The notes: a model not told the origin generated them from the sequence alone. Shown: positions 47,976 to 59,660, counted from the stretch's first letter. The stretch: 64,000 nt of DNA from Bettongia penicillata ogilbyi (GCA_023548195.1 JAJHZJ010000399.1:7693100-7757099); one strand, 5' to 3'. Numbers and translations are program-made.

Positions 47976-48194
47976 CACCAAGCAGAAGTACTAGGGGATT
48001 ATTTCAATAAGAGACTGCATCTATATCTATAGATAGGTCATTGACTATTGTTCTCTTCTTGACATACAAGTAATAATTTCTATATAATCAATCATGTAAC
48101 AATAGACTTGGAATTAAGATCATACTAGTTAGGAAAGTGACAAAAGCAATACATAGCCTTTCGTCTTATACCTCTGTATTGTACATTATACTTA

Positions 48195-48330
48195 TCTGTG
48201 AAAAGCAGTGGCATAATGAAAAAAGCCTGTGTTTGGAAACAAGACCTGGGTTCAAGTGCATGCTCTGACACATACTGGCATGCTGGAAAAGTCATTTAAA
48301 ATCTCAGTGCCTCAAGCACTGAGACTATAA
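48195..48330 (+). mobile_element. MAR1/MIR-like SINE
   Basis: 'ACAAGACCTGGGTTCAAGTG' with 'CTGACACATACTGGC' and 'GTCATTTAAAATCTCAGTGC'. The B-box-like GGTTCAAGTG is visible. Confidence 0.7.
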
Positions 48331-48394
48331 ACTGTCAAACACTTAACAGATTTTCTTTGTAGGTAATTCTCTAAGCCAGTGAAATGGTTGTTGT

Positions 48395-48465
48395 ATTCCT
48401 CTACTAAATTATGAACTCTATGAGATCAGCGACATTGGCTTATCTAAATTTGAATCTACACCTAT
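48395..48465 (+). mobile_element. L2 3' end scrap
   Basis: 'TTATGAACTCTATGAGATCA' is followed by the expected T-rich stretch. It is cut off by the inverted-repeat element. Confidence 0.45.
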
Positions 48466-48966
48466 ACCAATACTCATAAAATGTTATATAGTAAGACCTT
48501 TTGACATAAAGCACTCCTACCAAAAGTCTTGGACATATATAGAGACAAGACCTAAACGTAAAGAGGACATGAGGCAAAGGGAGAGGTAAAAGGGGAGGAA
48601 GTAAATTGGCTTCTCCTTCCCCTCCTGCATCATGTTATTAGAGATATTAAATTATTAAAAAAAAATTACATTGTCAGAAAGTGAGATAGGACAAACTAGA
48701 CCCATATAAGAAGAAGCTAATTCAGAACTCTCTAAGGGCCCTTAACATTAAGATCTAGTAGGGAGCTCCTCACAGCTCAGGGGAATGTTATAAGGACTAC
48801 ATAAAGGGAGAAAAGAGTTTCTATCTAAGTCATAAGGAGCTGAGAATTAGCCCTTTGCTTCACATCCTCTCTAAGTTTAAGTCTTGATTCTATATGTGTC
48901 CAAGACTTTTTGTAGGAGTTCTTTATGCCAAAAGGTCTTACTATATAACATCTTACGAATATTGGT
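48466..48966. mobile_element. 501-bp element with ~117-bp terminal inverted repeats
   Basis: The left arm (48,466-48,582) is the reverse complement of the right arm (48,851-48,966) at about 87% by eye. Shared cores include ATGTTATATAGTAAGACC, ACTCCTAC and AAAGTCTTGGACA. The 268-bp centre is AT-rich and has no frame. The structure is that of a foldback MITE or DNA transposon. Terminal bases are ACCAATA; no convincing TSD was found and no family is recognised. Confidence 0.75.
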
Positions 48967-51504
48967 TTCTAAAAGTTCTAAAACTCTGACTAAATAGTAA
49001 TGGAAAGAACAGAAGTGGAGGAAGGACTCATATTTGAAGCCCAAACTCCTCAGGATTAACCCTAGAATCCTGAAGGCAAAAATGGAGTCTTCTGGGGACC
49101 CAAGGTGCCAGTGTAAATCCTGTTAATCACTACAAAAGCTTTTCTGATATTACATGGTATATGTCAGACAACCGTCACAAAAATTAATGTAGCACTTACT
49201 ATGTACCCGGAACTATTCTAAATGCTAGGACTTCAAAAGCAAAATCAGTCCTTGTCAAGAAATTTTGATTCTAGCAAGGGACACAGCATGAGCATAAATT
49301 GGCACACAAAAGCCAAAGTTACACAATTCACCCAATACAGGTAGTTCTACTCTAACTTGATATATGAATTCCCAAAAAGTACCATGATATGAAAAATCAA
49401 GGAATAAATATCACATAACTTAAAGGGAAAATGGGATGAGGGTCACAATACTCAAAAATTTCATCAGTGACACAAACACAAAAAGACAACAACCTAATAA
49501 AAATGGCAGCATGTTTTTATACATGTTAAATGTTAATGAATACATAAACACTACAAAATACATTGGGTACAGCTAAGGAGAGGCTACAACTTTGGACATA
49601 GGACATTGGTCCGGAGACCATGGACCTAGGAACCAGGGAGGGAGAAGTGCTATGGACTAGCTCTTCTCTGACCTCAACTTCTACTGCACCAGAATATATA
49701 CAATAAATCAGGCACTCTACCTTAACAAAGATCAGAAGTTTGCTTGTGGACATGGGTACCATCAGAATGGTTGCAGCTAGGGAATTTGTGTGAAATGGTT
49801 CTGTTATCTGCTTTCTTGCTATTCTCAGAAGAAACCTTACAGAAACCAACTTAAACCTGCAGCTCAAAACTACTCAAAATGTTTCTTAATATATCAATCA
49901 CATTGGAACAAATTTACAGTTTTGAAACATGCATCATGACAGAACTGACTGCATGTTTGAGCTTCTGTGATACTATGATTTAATCTGATCAATATCATCA
50001 GGAAACATCTAATAAGACAACCTGATCTAATGGAGAATTTGAAATAATTAATAATAATAATTGATGATAATGGTAACTTATTAGAAAGTAAGCTTTCTTT
50101 CCAGAATGGCAGGAAGAAACAAACACAGAATTTTTTATTTCTTAAAAAATATCCAGAGCTTCTCTATTTCATAATGATACTAACAAAAAAGAGAAGAAGA
50201 TTTAGGTTACCATGGATGAGAAATTCGCTACTTTTTCCAGCTCAAATATATTCATGGGCTCACAAAACTAAAAAGAATCTCAGTGGCAAACTAGTCCAAC
50301 CCCCTCACACTAAAGCTAAAGGAAACTAAGGGTGATATCTCATAAGCAAATAAAGTCTATGCTCAATTCTAAGTGATAAGCTTGTTGTCATGAATAATTT
50401 TCTTATAGAAATCTAGAGAAAAAAATTGGATCGAGCAACTCTACAGGGGTGGAATAAAAGGGCTTGTACACAACTGTGAAGGGTAATTATTTCAAATTCA
50501 GCGACTAGAGACTATGAATTTTGCAATAGGTACCATTTATTTCCTCTATTGGGATATACACCTTTCGGCATGTCCCTTTTTAAAAGTAGTCTCTCCAAAC
50601 GTTCAGAAGCAAAACCTCCTAAAATTCCCAAGGGCTCCAAATAGAAGAATTAAGTTTTGTTCCAGATGACCTCCTTGTAAACAAATTAATTCAATATGCC
50701 CAAAATTACAACCATCTGAACATAATTCACTAGGAGCCCCTTAAACTCTTGCTTCACCTCACACTACAGAACTTCATTCTAGAATTCAACATATACATTT
50801 TACCTTGTATAATCTTATCCTTATATTCCATCATACAGGTCAAGACCACAGAATGGTACAATGAATCATAATCAAAAGTAGAAAAATCTCATAGGTCTTG
50901 GTGATAACAGTATGTGGAAAATAGAGTTAAGTATTTATAATATATAGCTGGTACAGGGCCCGGTGGAATCAAGAACATTCATAAAAGTCTTACTGTTTAG
51001 CCCCCACTTTCATCATTGAACAGCTATTGTATATATGGTTCTAAAAAGTGGAAGGAAAAGGACAAATAGGAGAAGAAGGAGGAAGAGGAGAAAGGAAGAG
51101 GAGGACATGGAAAGACTTATGTGAAATAATATTGAGTGTAGAAAGTAAAACCAGAACAATTTATATCATAAGATCAATTATAAAAATTAATAATTTAGAA
51201 GATTTTCATACTTCCTAAGAATGAAATGAACAGTCCTGGGAGAACAATTTATTCAATTATAATGCTGTAAAGACAAATTTTGAAAGCTTTAAGGACTCCA
51301 GAAGACTAATGATAATACATATTTACTAATTCTTGACAGAGAGGTGATACACTGGATGCTGAATGAGATGTGAACGTATCATGCATACAGTCAATGTTAA
51401 ATTTTGCTTGACTATGCATATTTGTTATAAGGAAAAACAAAATTTGATTTTTTTGCCACTATCAGATTTGCCCCCCACAAATAGGAATGATTAAATAGGT
51501 AGAG
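48967..51504. other. Intergenic with small L2-like scraps
   Basis: 49,180-49,300 ('GCACTTACTATGTACCCGGA') is an L2-like start. 50,285-50,340 ('ACTAGTCCAACCCCCTCACA') is an old MIR/CR1-type scrap. 51,049-51,112 is a GA-rich run. A 113-codon minus-strand frame at 49,867-49,526 resembles no known family and is not called. Confidence 0.5.
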
Positions 51505-52075
51505 GTTGCAGGGAGTAGGGCAGAGAGATTAAGCTTTGGAGTCAGGATGACCTGGATTCAAGTCCCACTACTGACACATACAAGGTATGTATGCCAGTGG
51601 GTAAATAACTTAAAATCTAAATGTTCCCAGCATCTCTCTAAGACTTTAAGTTGTAGACAAGTTGTCAAAATGAAGCAGTACAGAAAATTTCCTCACTGGG
51701 AACTTTGTAGCAACATAGTAGAGTGGATAGTTAACAGAGTTGAATTCTAGCTCCCCAATGGAGACCTGTGTAACCTTAGGAGAGTTATTTTACCTCAGGA
51801 CCTCAGTTTCCTCATACAGTAACATGAGAGGATTTAAGGTAGTCAGACATAGTGCAAAAAAACATGGCACTGTCTATGGAACCCAAGTTCAAATCCCGCC
51901 TCTGATGTTACTATCTTTGAGACCTTGTCTGGGCCTCAGCTTCCTCATCTACAAAATGAGACAAGATCTCTCAGTATGATCTAAATCTTGACCTCATCTG
52001 TGAAAGGAGGGGGTTGTATTTGATATCCTCTATGGTCCCTTCCAGCCCTAAAGCAATACCTATGATCTTATAATT
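51505..52075 (+). mobile_element. Cluster of three MAR1/MIR-type SINEs in the same orientation
   Basis: Copy 1, 51,505-51,650 (GGAGTCAGGATGACCTGG, GATTCAAGTCCC). Copy 2, about 51,715-51,838 (GTTGAATTCTAGC, TCAGTTTCCTCATACAG). Copy 3, about 51,839-52,075 (AAGTTCAAATCCCGCC, TCAGCTTCCTCATCTACAAA, and the 3' end TGGTCCCTTCCAGCCC). Each shows its own B-box-like region. Confidence 0.75.
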
Positions 52076-53144
52076 TCTTGCAATCAAAGATTAGGGAGTT
52101 TCTACAGAGAAACTCACAAACAAGGAACAAAATTTTGTAAGCTAGTATTCGTCACCCATGTTCAATTGTGAAATTTCATTAAAAGGCTAGATTAAGTCTT
52201 ATAATGGAGGCCCTCCAGACCCAGTTCTGTATTCTGTATACTTGATTTAATTGAACAATGGACTATGAGCAGGGGCATCACTGCCACTTTGCTACATTGT
52301 ATTCATCTCTTGAATGGGATATTTATGTCCCTGTTAATTGAATAACTGCAATGCAGGCCACAAATGTCTACATTCAAGGCCAGTTTAGAGGAAAATCATT
52401 ATCAGAAGTCAGCCCTTTGGGATCGTAGTCACAAGAATATGGAAAAAGATCTTGGTGCTATTAAAACAGATAGTTGCATCATCAAAAGTAAAATAAAAGA
52501 ACTGTCTTTTTTCTTTGTAAATCACAGGAAACTTTACAAGATCTGAATGAACTAAAATTGTTGAGTCTTCCATGTGGCCTATTATTTTTGATTCATTGTT
52601 TTGAATGACTGTATATTGTTTGCAGGATACTCAAGGATTCTTAGATTGCACCACAGGATACTTCTTCATACCTACCCATCCAATCATATACACATACACT
52701 ACTCCCTCGGGATCACACTGAAAAATGAAATGTACTTCTTGGGAGGCCTCACAGAGGGAAAAACATCTTAAATAAACACTACAAGCTAAAGCTCAGTGAG
52801 ATCTGAACTGTGGAAAACATTAAAAGTACAAACTAGACCACTATGAAATGCTAACAACCTGCCAAAAAATACAACATGGATGCCTAAAACTAGTTAATGT
52901 AGGAAAAAAAAGTCTAGATAGAGACAGAATTAAATTCCAATTAACTAGGTTCAGTTTATTCACTATTTTTAACTGAAACGCTTCAAATACATCTCTGAGT
53001 TAGGGGGATCTCTACACCAACCATGTGAAGACTTCCACCCCTTAGGAATGGGTGGATGAGAATAATTTTTTCAAAGGCCATGAAGGCAACTGAAGCTGGT
53101 GCTGGGGAGTACTTAGAGCTTGGTCAGACATGGAAGATTCCAAG
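52076..53144. other. Intergenic, nothing recognised
   Basis: Short frames only. The 60-codon frame at 52,364 is not supported. Confidence 0.45.
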
Positions 53145-53345
53145 ATCATCTACTTTATCCCTGGCCATTGCCAGTGGTTTTGACTTTTGTCTTGCCTCTG
53201 GACTACAACAGCTTTGGAAGAGAAGGTGAGACTGACAACTTTGCGCAACTCTGTCTGACTTAAGTCCAATTCACACTTGAGTTAAGGCATCTCCCCATGT
53301 TGTTGTCCATCCTCTTCAAAAGTAAAGAATAAACAACAACAGCAA
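53145..53345 (-). mobile_element. Marsupial ~300-bp SINE
   Basis: 'GACAACTTTGCGCAACTCTG' to 'TTGTTGTCCATCCTCTTC' is the reverse complement of the SINE head and body, ending in AACAACAACA. Confidence 0.75.
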
Positions 53346-53589
53346 TTTTTATCACAGTGCAATATAACATCCATCCAACTAAAAAATAGAGATTATCTCT
53401 CATTCGAAACTATTTTAAATGAAATAATGGCTAGTCAGGGCTATGGCCACACTAGACATTGCCCACTTGGGAACACGCAATCCTTATCAAATGCCCTTCT
53501 CCCTCATTTCCTCCTCACTTACAAGGTGAGGATGAAGATGATGATTCGCTAGTATCTAAGCATCTATTGTTGTTCCAGGTATTTGAAGA
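53346..53589. other. Unassigned
   Basis: Nothing recognised. Confidence 0.4.
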
Positions 53590-53735
53590 TCATAAGCTCT
53601 TTAGTCTAGAGATGGGAAGGATGATCCTATAGGGTATTTAAGTTTACCCTCCCTCATTTGACAAAATAGAGAAATTGGGCCCTAAGAGGCACTGTTATCA
53701 ATGCTGAATTAGAAATTTAAACTTTGACTGACTGG
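53590..53735 (-). repeat. MIR-like fragment
   Basis: 'TTTGACAAAATAGAGAAATT' and 'GGGCCCTAAGAGGCACTGTT' read as reversed MIR. Diverged. Confidence 0.45.
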
Positions 53736-54900
53736 TCTGATGCTTATTGACAGTCCCCTCAATCAGGGCATGTGCAGCATGAAAATTTCTATTTACTCTA
53801 AATTCTTTCAGCATTGTGTGAGATTAACAAGGGAGGGAAAATAGAAGCAATATGCAGGAGCAATAAAGCAGCAAATTTCAGCTTTACAGAAGGGAGAACA
53901 TTCTAACAGTTATTTCAAAGTGGAGTGAGATGTCTTAGGAGCTGCGGGACCCTCCATACCTCAGAGGTCTTTATGCAAAGGATAGATGACCAGTTGTCAG
54001 GTTATCAAGTGTATTGTAGTGGGAAAGTTTTTTGGGGTGGGGTATGGTTTGGACTTTCTAGTTACTGAGATCCCTTTAAACTCTGAAATTCTGTGATTCT
54101 CTAAAGGTTGCTTGGTTTTTTTATTTATTTCATTTTGTTGTTATTTTATTTTTGAGATTGACCCAGTGATTTTATTGGCATAGGGAACTCCTGGGAAAGA
54201 AACTGCCTCTATCAGTGCAGGTTGGAACCTGCTCTACAGCTAAGAAGTTTAGAGTCTTTGAATGGGACACTGGGATGTGCTTCCAGCCCAGACCCCACAG
54301 CCACCATTGAGGGCAGAAATCCTTATGGAGAGGGGGCTAACCTTCCTCATCCCCACCAGCAATAACCACTGACAACAACTCCCACCAACAGGCAGAATAG
54401 GAGCACCTCTCACATCATTAGTCCTACTTACAGTTCAGCTCTAACAGTCATCATTCAGAGAAGCAACTCCTGAAGAAGGGACCAGTCACTCCCACCAAAT
54501 GCCAGTCAATCGCTAAGCAGGATAGATAAGCCAGGTAGAAGTGGAGAATGGGGGAGGGGAACAGAAAGAGGGAAAGAAGGCAAGAAGGGGTTAGAAGAAG
54601 GGGAGAAAGGAGGGGAGGGAGAAGATGAGAGACAGAGAGGGAGGGAGGGAGGGAGGCAGAAGGGAAGGCGGGTGAGAGGGAGAGGAAGATACTACATGTG
54701 CCTGCAAAGTCAAGCTACAACAATCATTTTAACTATCACCTCCCTTTAGAGCCTAATGGAGACACTCCAAGACCCTGAACCCAAGAATACTGGAATTGAT
54801 ATTGGAATATCAATGCTTCCAATCCAGTACCATCATCGTGGAAAGCAACTCATGTGGAAATGAAGCCTGGCATCTGCCCAGTCACAGCCACTGAAGACCC
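53736..54900. other. Mostly unassigned; possible repeat and a purine tract
   Basis: 54,150-54,255 ('GTGATTTTATTGGCATAGGG', 'CTATCAGTGCAGGTTGG') resembles wording of a common marsupial repeat. 54,540-54,690 is a G/A tract of about 150 bases with few interruptions. 54,796-54,815 (ATTGATATTGGAATATCAAT) is a short perfect inverted repeat. Confidence 0.5.
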
Positions 54901-55035
54901 AAAAAAGAAAGTTCTTGCCACTGAAGTCCTTGACATTATCGAATAGTTAGCATCAGAAACTGAGATCATTTTATCAGTGGAAAGGACATTAAAGAAGAAG
55001 CTTTACCATTCAGTTTGGTGCTGCATTATAAAGAC
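54901..55035 (+). pseudogene. Y-box (cold-shock domain) protein processed-pseudogene fragment, probable
   Basis: The nucleotide text aligns, from memory of Y-box mRNAs, with the start of the cold-shock domain. The clear part reads 'KKKVLATEVL' and is followed by degraded codons for the VKWFN...GYGFI region and on to '...KEDVFVHQTAI'. I judge roughly 70% nucleotide identity over about 125 bases. The Trp codon of the KWF motif is now TAG (54,944-54,946), and about 3 bases are inserted near 55,015. Y-box proteins bind mRNA and DNA, and their genes commonly give rise to processed pseudogenes. Only this part is seen; there is no upstream exon structure and no splice sites. It could be a chance match; confidence is moderate. 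Confidence 0.5.
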
Positions 55036-55074
55036 CATGGGACTTTTACATCTGACTTACAGCTGAAACTTTCC

Positions 55075-55205
55075 ATACTTGTTGTCTCTTCTATTAGTAT
55101 ATGAGCTCCCTGAGAGCCTGGAATGCCTTACTTTTCTATTTGCATGTGTTACCTTACCACAGTACTTTGCAGAGAGTGGGTGCTTAAATGCTTTATTCAT
55201 TCATT
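55075..55205 (+). mobile_element. L2 LINE 3' end
   Basis: 'ATATGAGCTCCCTGAGAGCC', 'CAGTACTTTGCAGAGAGTGG' and 'GTGCTTAAATGCTTTATTCA' form an L2 3' terminus. Confidence 0.75.
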
Positions 55206-55320
55206 CATATGACTTGTTCAGGGTCACACAGGCAGTATTTCACAAGCATCACATGAATCAAGGTGCTCTTCACTCTGAGATTGGCTCTATCTATTGGATC
55301 ACACTGCTTTTCATGAAGAT
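55206..55320 (-). mobile_element. MIR SINE fragment
   Basis: 'ACTTGTTCAGGGTCACACAG' leads to 'CTATTGGATCACACTGC'. Reversed MIR. Confidence 0.65.
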
Positions 55321-56667
55321 TTTTCCACAGTGAAAACTAAACTGGGTTTATGTTGTAGTCCTAGATTGTACCTGGAAGGATTATAACTCTAGAATTAAAA
55401 TGAACCTATACTTACATCCCATGCATTTGTATGCAAAAGTGCTGAAAAGTACTCTATGTACCATTTCACCTACTATTTTATGTTCACCTGGTGGTTCTGA
55501 CTAGGAGAGCATTTCATACAACCAGTATAGAGTCCTCTTGGACAATTCAATTGCCTTATGAGTACCTAGCTCAGACCATTTGAGATAAGAATCCAGAAGA
55601 CAGACCAAAGAGAATCTATTTATAATGAATTTGTGATGCTTGAATCCTGTCAATGGACATTCTTAAAGATCCCTCCTGTATTCCTCTCAGAGTCTGGAAG
55701 CTAGGGGCCTACAAGACACGCTCTGGTTGAGCACTCCTTGTGATGGCTGCTTGCTTGTAACTGCATAAACAAGCAACATGGTTAGGATGCTCATCTGTTC
55801 TGCTCTATATTCTTATAAGATGTGCTTCACATAGAAAGATCTCATGGACTCACTTACAAAAGTATTATTGCCTGATCAAAGTCTTAGAGCAAGGCTTTCC
55901 ATTTTAGCACCTGCTTTACTACTTATTAAACAGAAATTCATGTGAAAAAATGTTTTGTGAACCTGGAGAAATTTCATTTAGCATTTCTTCCTTACCAAGC
56001 TTCTCAATGATGACTGATTCTCAATATTAAGTCATGTTTCTTATTTATATTGACCAATATATGTATTGGCTCTCAAGGTGGGATGATATAAATATGCATC
56101 TTCCTTAAAGGACAATTTCCTTGCCGAATGCTAAAATACAACATCAAACTTGACACTGCAATTTTAAACACTAGTCATTGCACAGAGGAACTGTAGAAAT
56201 TTGTATTAGTCAGATCAGAGCCATAACCAGGACAGGACAATTGAAGATCTGCTCCACGGTGCTGAACTTAAAGGGTGCTATAGGTACTTGTAGCCCTTTG
56301 GCAGCAAAGAAACAAAAAAGTTCAGCCTATAATTAGCAGGAATGATGTGTTAACATCAGAAACTACCATATGGTCAACTGGGATGTGTTTCATCCTCACT
56401 CTGCCCTTGTGCTCCTTCCCTCTTCCCAATCTCTGCCCCATACCTCACACTGGTATCTCAGGATCTCTCTCTTTCCTACATAAGCAAGTGAAGATGCTAT
56501 TGATACTTATGCCGCTTGCCCAAAGTACAAAAATTTCTAGTTGTAGCTCTGCTAAACACAGAACCATGAATTTTCTTGCTGTCTCTACACTCGTTTTAGT
56601 CCTTTGAAGTGTACAATGTTGAAATTAGAATATAAGCCTAAAATAGGAGAAGCTCTGAAATCTGTGG
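55321..56667. other. Intergenic, nothing recognised
   Basis: The 86-codon frame at 56,347-56,607 has no family resemblance. Confidence 0.45.
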
Positions 56668-56675
56668 CTCTAATC
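56668..56675. repeat. hAT target-site duplication, left
   Basis: CTCTAATC, identical to 57,518-57,525. Confidence 0.9.
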
Positions 56676-57517
56676 CAGTGCTTCCTGAATTTTTTCCCCT
56701 CTTGATCCCTTTTCAACTGAGAAATTTTTATGCAATCCCAGGAATATAGGTATATAAAAATTGGTATACAAATCAAACATTTATTGATGATAAATCATTA
56801 AGAAATTTATTTTAAAATAATTCTTTAGCATACATATAATTTTACTACATATGAAAGATGAAAGCAAATTTGCATATTAATAAGATGGATGTGCTTAATT
56901 ATTTTTATATAAAGAATTAAAGTTTGGTGGAATATCTGATACTGCAGGACTTAGAGCACCTTCAACATTTTTCAGAGTAGTTCAATATTTTGATTTTATA
57001 ATCATCAATTCTGAGAACGCTGTTTCACATAAATACTAGTACTACTACTATTGCAGAAATACTACTAGGGCAGAAACATGTTTAAGGCCATTTCAGAAAT
57101 CGCTGGAAATTCTGCCCTAATCCCAACCAAAATTCATTTTATGATTTTGTATTTAGAGTAAAAGCATTGCAATTCGTAACATACAATACTCTCAAATCTG
57201 AGCCAAGGTGTTTCTGGCAGCATTTATTGGCATTGCCAGGCATGATGGCATGCTCAGTGCAAAGTGTGTATATTGTGTCTTCAGAACAAAGACTGCAGTG
57301 AAATTGCACCATGCAACACAGGCATAGAACACATAGAAAGATCCCAGATACAGAAACTCCTGCCAGAAATATCTTGGATTCATTATACATTTAATTTTGA
57401 ATTAATTTTTAGTCGTTGCACATTCAGAAACTTTTTAGTGTTGCCAAATTTTTATGACCCCCACATTCAATTAGGTGAGCCCCTGTGGGGTCACAACTCA
57501 CAGTTTAAGAAGCACTG
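56676..57517. mobile_element. hAT-superfamily DNA transposon, non-autonomous (842 bp)
   Basis: Left end CAGTGCTTCCTGAATTTTTT. Reverse-complemented right end CAGTGCTTCTTAAACTGTGA, then GTTGTGACCCC. An exact 8-bp duplication CTCTAATC flanks it. hAT elements have short terminal inverted repeats and 8-bp TSDs. The right end, read inward, has the familiar 'TGTGGGGTCAC' tract of a frequent mammalian/marsupial family. The interior is AT-rich with no transposase frame. Frames of 63-120 aa at 57.1-57.6 kb are not coding. Confidence 0.88.
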
Positions 57518-57525
57518 CTCTAATC
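57518..57525. repeat. hAT target-site duplication, right
   Basis: CTCTAATC. Confidence 0.9.
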
Positions 57526-58144
57526 TATACAATGCTACCCTGGGAATTGGGAACAATAAATGCCTCAGGTTCATTGGTTTCATGCCACTTGGCATAAACA
57601 GCCAAGCAGTCAAATGGAAAAGATAGAGTTGGAAAATCCCAAATACCTGAAATGATTGAGAAATGAATTCATCTGATTAATTTTAGGGTCTGTTTATTTA
57701 AAATTAAATTTAAATGGCCATATGTATCACACACTACATACACACACATACACATATGCATACATGCATACTACCAACTTTCAAAGACCCAGAACATAAT
57801 TGTTTTACCACTTTGCATATGTATCCTTGCCTGGTTTAAACTCTACAGAACAAGATGCCCCTCCCAGGATAAGCTCATCACTTCTAAAATTACCACCACA
57901 CTGCTACTTAGTCTTTGATTGATACTACCTGCCTCAACCCCTTCTCCGCTTTGATTAGGCCCAGAGGGTGGAATACCAAACTGTCCCAATGCTCCCCTCT
58001 TTGTGAAAAGGGAGAAACTAGACTGATATCATGCCATTTTGCATCTGCTGGTAGCAGTCTCCCAGAACAAAATGTCTCTGCTCTAGATATCCCCTGGTTT
58101 CTCATCCCTCCCTCACTTTCCTACCTCCTTTTGTATGTCCTCTT
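57526..58144. other. Unassigned, with CA/CATA-rich patch
   Basis: 57,728-57,772 has CACACATA and ATGCATAC units. Nothing else is recognised. Confidence 0.45.
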
Positions 58145-58264
58145 CCCCTTTAGATTGTAAGGGTGTTATTTAAGAGTAGGGCTGTCTTTTTACTAATGGT
58201 ATCCTTATCACTTAGCATAATCCCTGGCATATCATAGGCAGTTAATCAATGTTTACTGGATTAG
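58145..58264 (+). mobile_element. L2 LINE 3' end
   Basis: 'AGATTGTAAGGGTGTTATTT', 'CATAATCCCTGGCATATCAT' and 'GGCAGTTAATCAATGTTTAC'. Confidence 0.75.
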
Positions 58265-58269
58265 AATTA

Positions 58270-58520
58270 AATTTATTCAGTCCTTTTTCAGTTGGGTCTG
58301 ACACTTTTTGAGCCCATTTGAGGTTTTCTTGGCAAAGATACTGGAGTGGTTTGCCATTTCTTTCTCCACTCATTTTACAGATGAGGAACTGAGGCAAACA
58401 AGGTTAAGTGACTAGCCCAGAGTCACACAGCTAATATGTTTCTCAGGTTGGATTTGAACTCAGAAAGATAAGTTTTCCTGACTCCAAGTCCAGCGCTCTA
58501 TTCACTACACCACTATTCAC
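58270..58520 (-). mobile_element. MAR1-like SINE, near full-length
   Basis: 'TTTGAGGTTTTCTTGGCAAA', 'ACTGGAGTGGTTTGCCATTT', 'CAGATGAGGAACTGAGGCAA', 'CCAGAGTCACACAGCTAATA' and 'GGATTTGAACTCAGAAAGAT'. The reversed B-box is at about 58,451. It carries the RTE-like 3' part typical of marsupial SINEs mobilised by RTE. Confidence 0.88.
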
Positions 58521-58539
58521 AACACCTAGCATTAAAACT

Positions 58540-58964
58540 GTTATGAACATAATTCAGTTATTTTTTAATTTTATGGATATATACTAAACATCTGTTATGT
58601 ATCAGGTTACTAGGTTCTAGCAATACAAAGATATATCTTATAAACACATGGCTGAGAGAAGTTAATAATACAAGAAGAGAAGTAAGTACAAGCACAAGGT
58701 AAGTACAAAGGCCAAGCAGTGCTATAAGAAACTGAGAGAAGATACATTACTTTAGACTGAGAGTGAAAGAGTCAGTGAAGGTGTCATGGGAAAAGTGGCA
58801 ACTAAGGTAGTCTTTGAAGAGTGATATTTCAAAAGAGACAGATTGGGGTGTGGTGAGGATGGAAGGAGAAGATTCCATTCTAGGCCCAAAGGGAAGAAGG
58901 AAGAAAGGCCAAGAGAGAAGAAAAAGACCAGAAGATGGATAACATTTCCTTCGAGTGCAATGTA
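58540..58964 (+). repeat. Ancient L2-like repeat fragment
   Basis: 'CATCTGTTATGTATCAGGTT' (58,588) and 'AAGATTCCATTCTAGGCCCA' (58,868) follow the order of the L2-like family. Confidence 0.5.
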
Positions 58965-59095
58965 CAATTGTTGTTCTTGTCCATCCTTCGTTCTCAAAAA
59001 CACCAGTTACAGCAGGAGGATGATGTCTTGACTTGCAAGTGAATTGGAATACATGTGGGAGGGAAGGGGAAGGAATCCAGCACAACTGAATTAAC
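58965..59095 (+). mobile_element. Marsupial ~300-bp SINE, 5' part
   Basis: 'TTGTTGTTCTTGTCCATCCT' and 'TCGTTCTCAAAAACACC' with 'GATGTCTTGACTTGCAAGTG'. Confidence 0.8.
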
Positions 59096-59134
59096 ATTAG
59101 AATGGATCATACTGGTGGTTTAGTCTAATGGGCT

Positions 59135-59230
59135 CCACGATTTGCCCAGGCTCATGCTGGCTGTAATTGGTAGAGAACCAGCATTTGACTCCAAATACCA
59201 CGACTTCCAGGTTAGAGTTAGTGAAAAGCC
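59135..59230 (-). repeat. MIR/MAR1-like SINE scrap
   Basis: 'TTGCCCAGGCTCATGCTGGC' to 'ACCACGACTTCCAGG'. Confidence 0.5.
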
Positions 59231-59544
59231 TTGAATTCTGAGTATTTCATTCAATAGGTAGTAATTAACTACTGAAATACTTGAGAAATAAGGCGATAAG
59301 ACCAAAATAGTACGTAAAGAAATAGATAGACAGTAGAGGAAATGATGGCCTGGAGATGGAAATAGACCAGAGACAAAAAGACTTCTTAGACTTCTTTTTG
59401 CCATAGTCTAGGCAAGATGAGATGAAGGTACATCAGATTGTACTACTTGGTATGAAAATACTTTGTTATTATGAATACCAATTTAACACGTAATGTGAAA
59501 GTCTCTTGCCTATGATCATAGAGATTCTAACAGATTCTAATATT

Positions 59545-59660
59545 AATACTATTAATTTGCTGAAAGACCTTGAGCAAACCTCAAAAATGTCTGGTCCTGA
59601 ATTTCCTCATGTATAAAATGAAAGTGTCAGATTATGTGCCCTCTTGATCACTTTCCAAGT
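59545..59660 (+). mobile_element. MIR SINE fragment
   Basis: 'GACCTTGAGCAAACCTCAAA' and 'AATTTCCTCATGTATAAAAT'. Confidence 0.6.

Noticed and set aside
49526..49867. 113-codon minus-strand frame
   Set aside because: No domain, signal or family resemblance, and no transcription evidence.
57264..57626. 120-codon frame possibly encoding a transposase
   Set aside because: It crosses the end of the hAT element and its TSD, has no transposase motif, and cannot be the element's gene.
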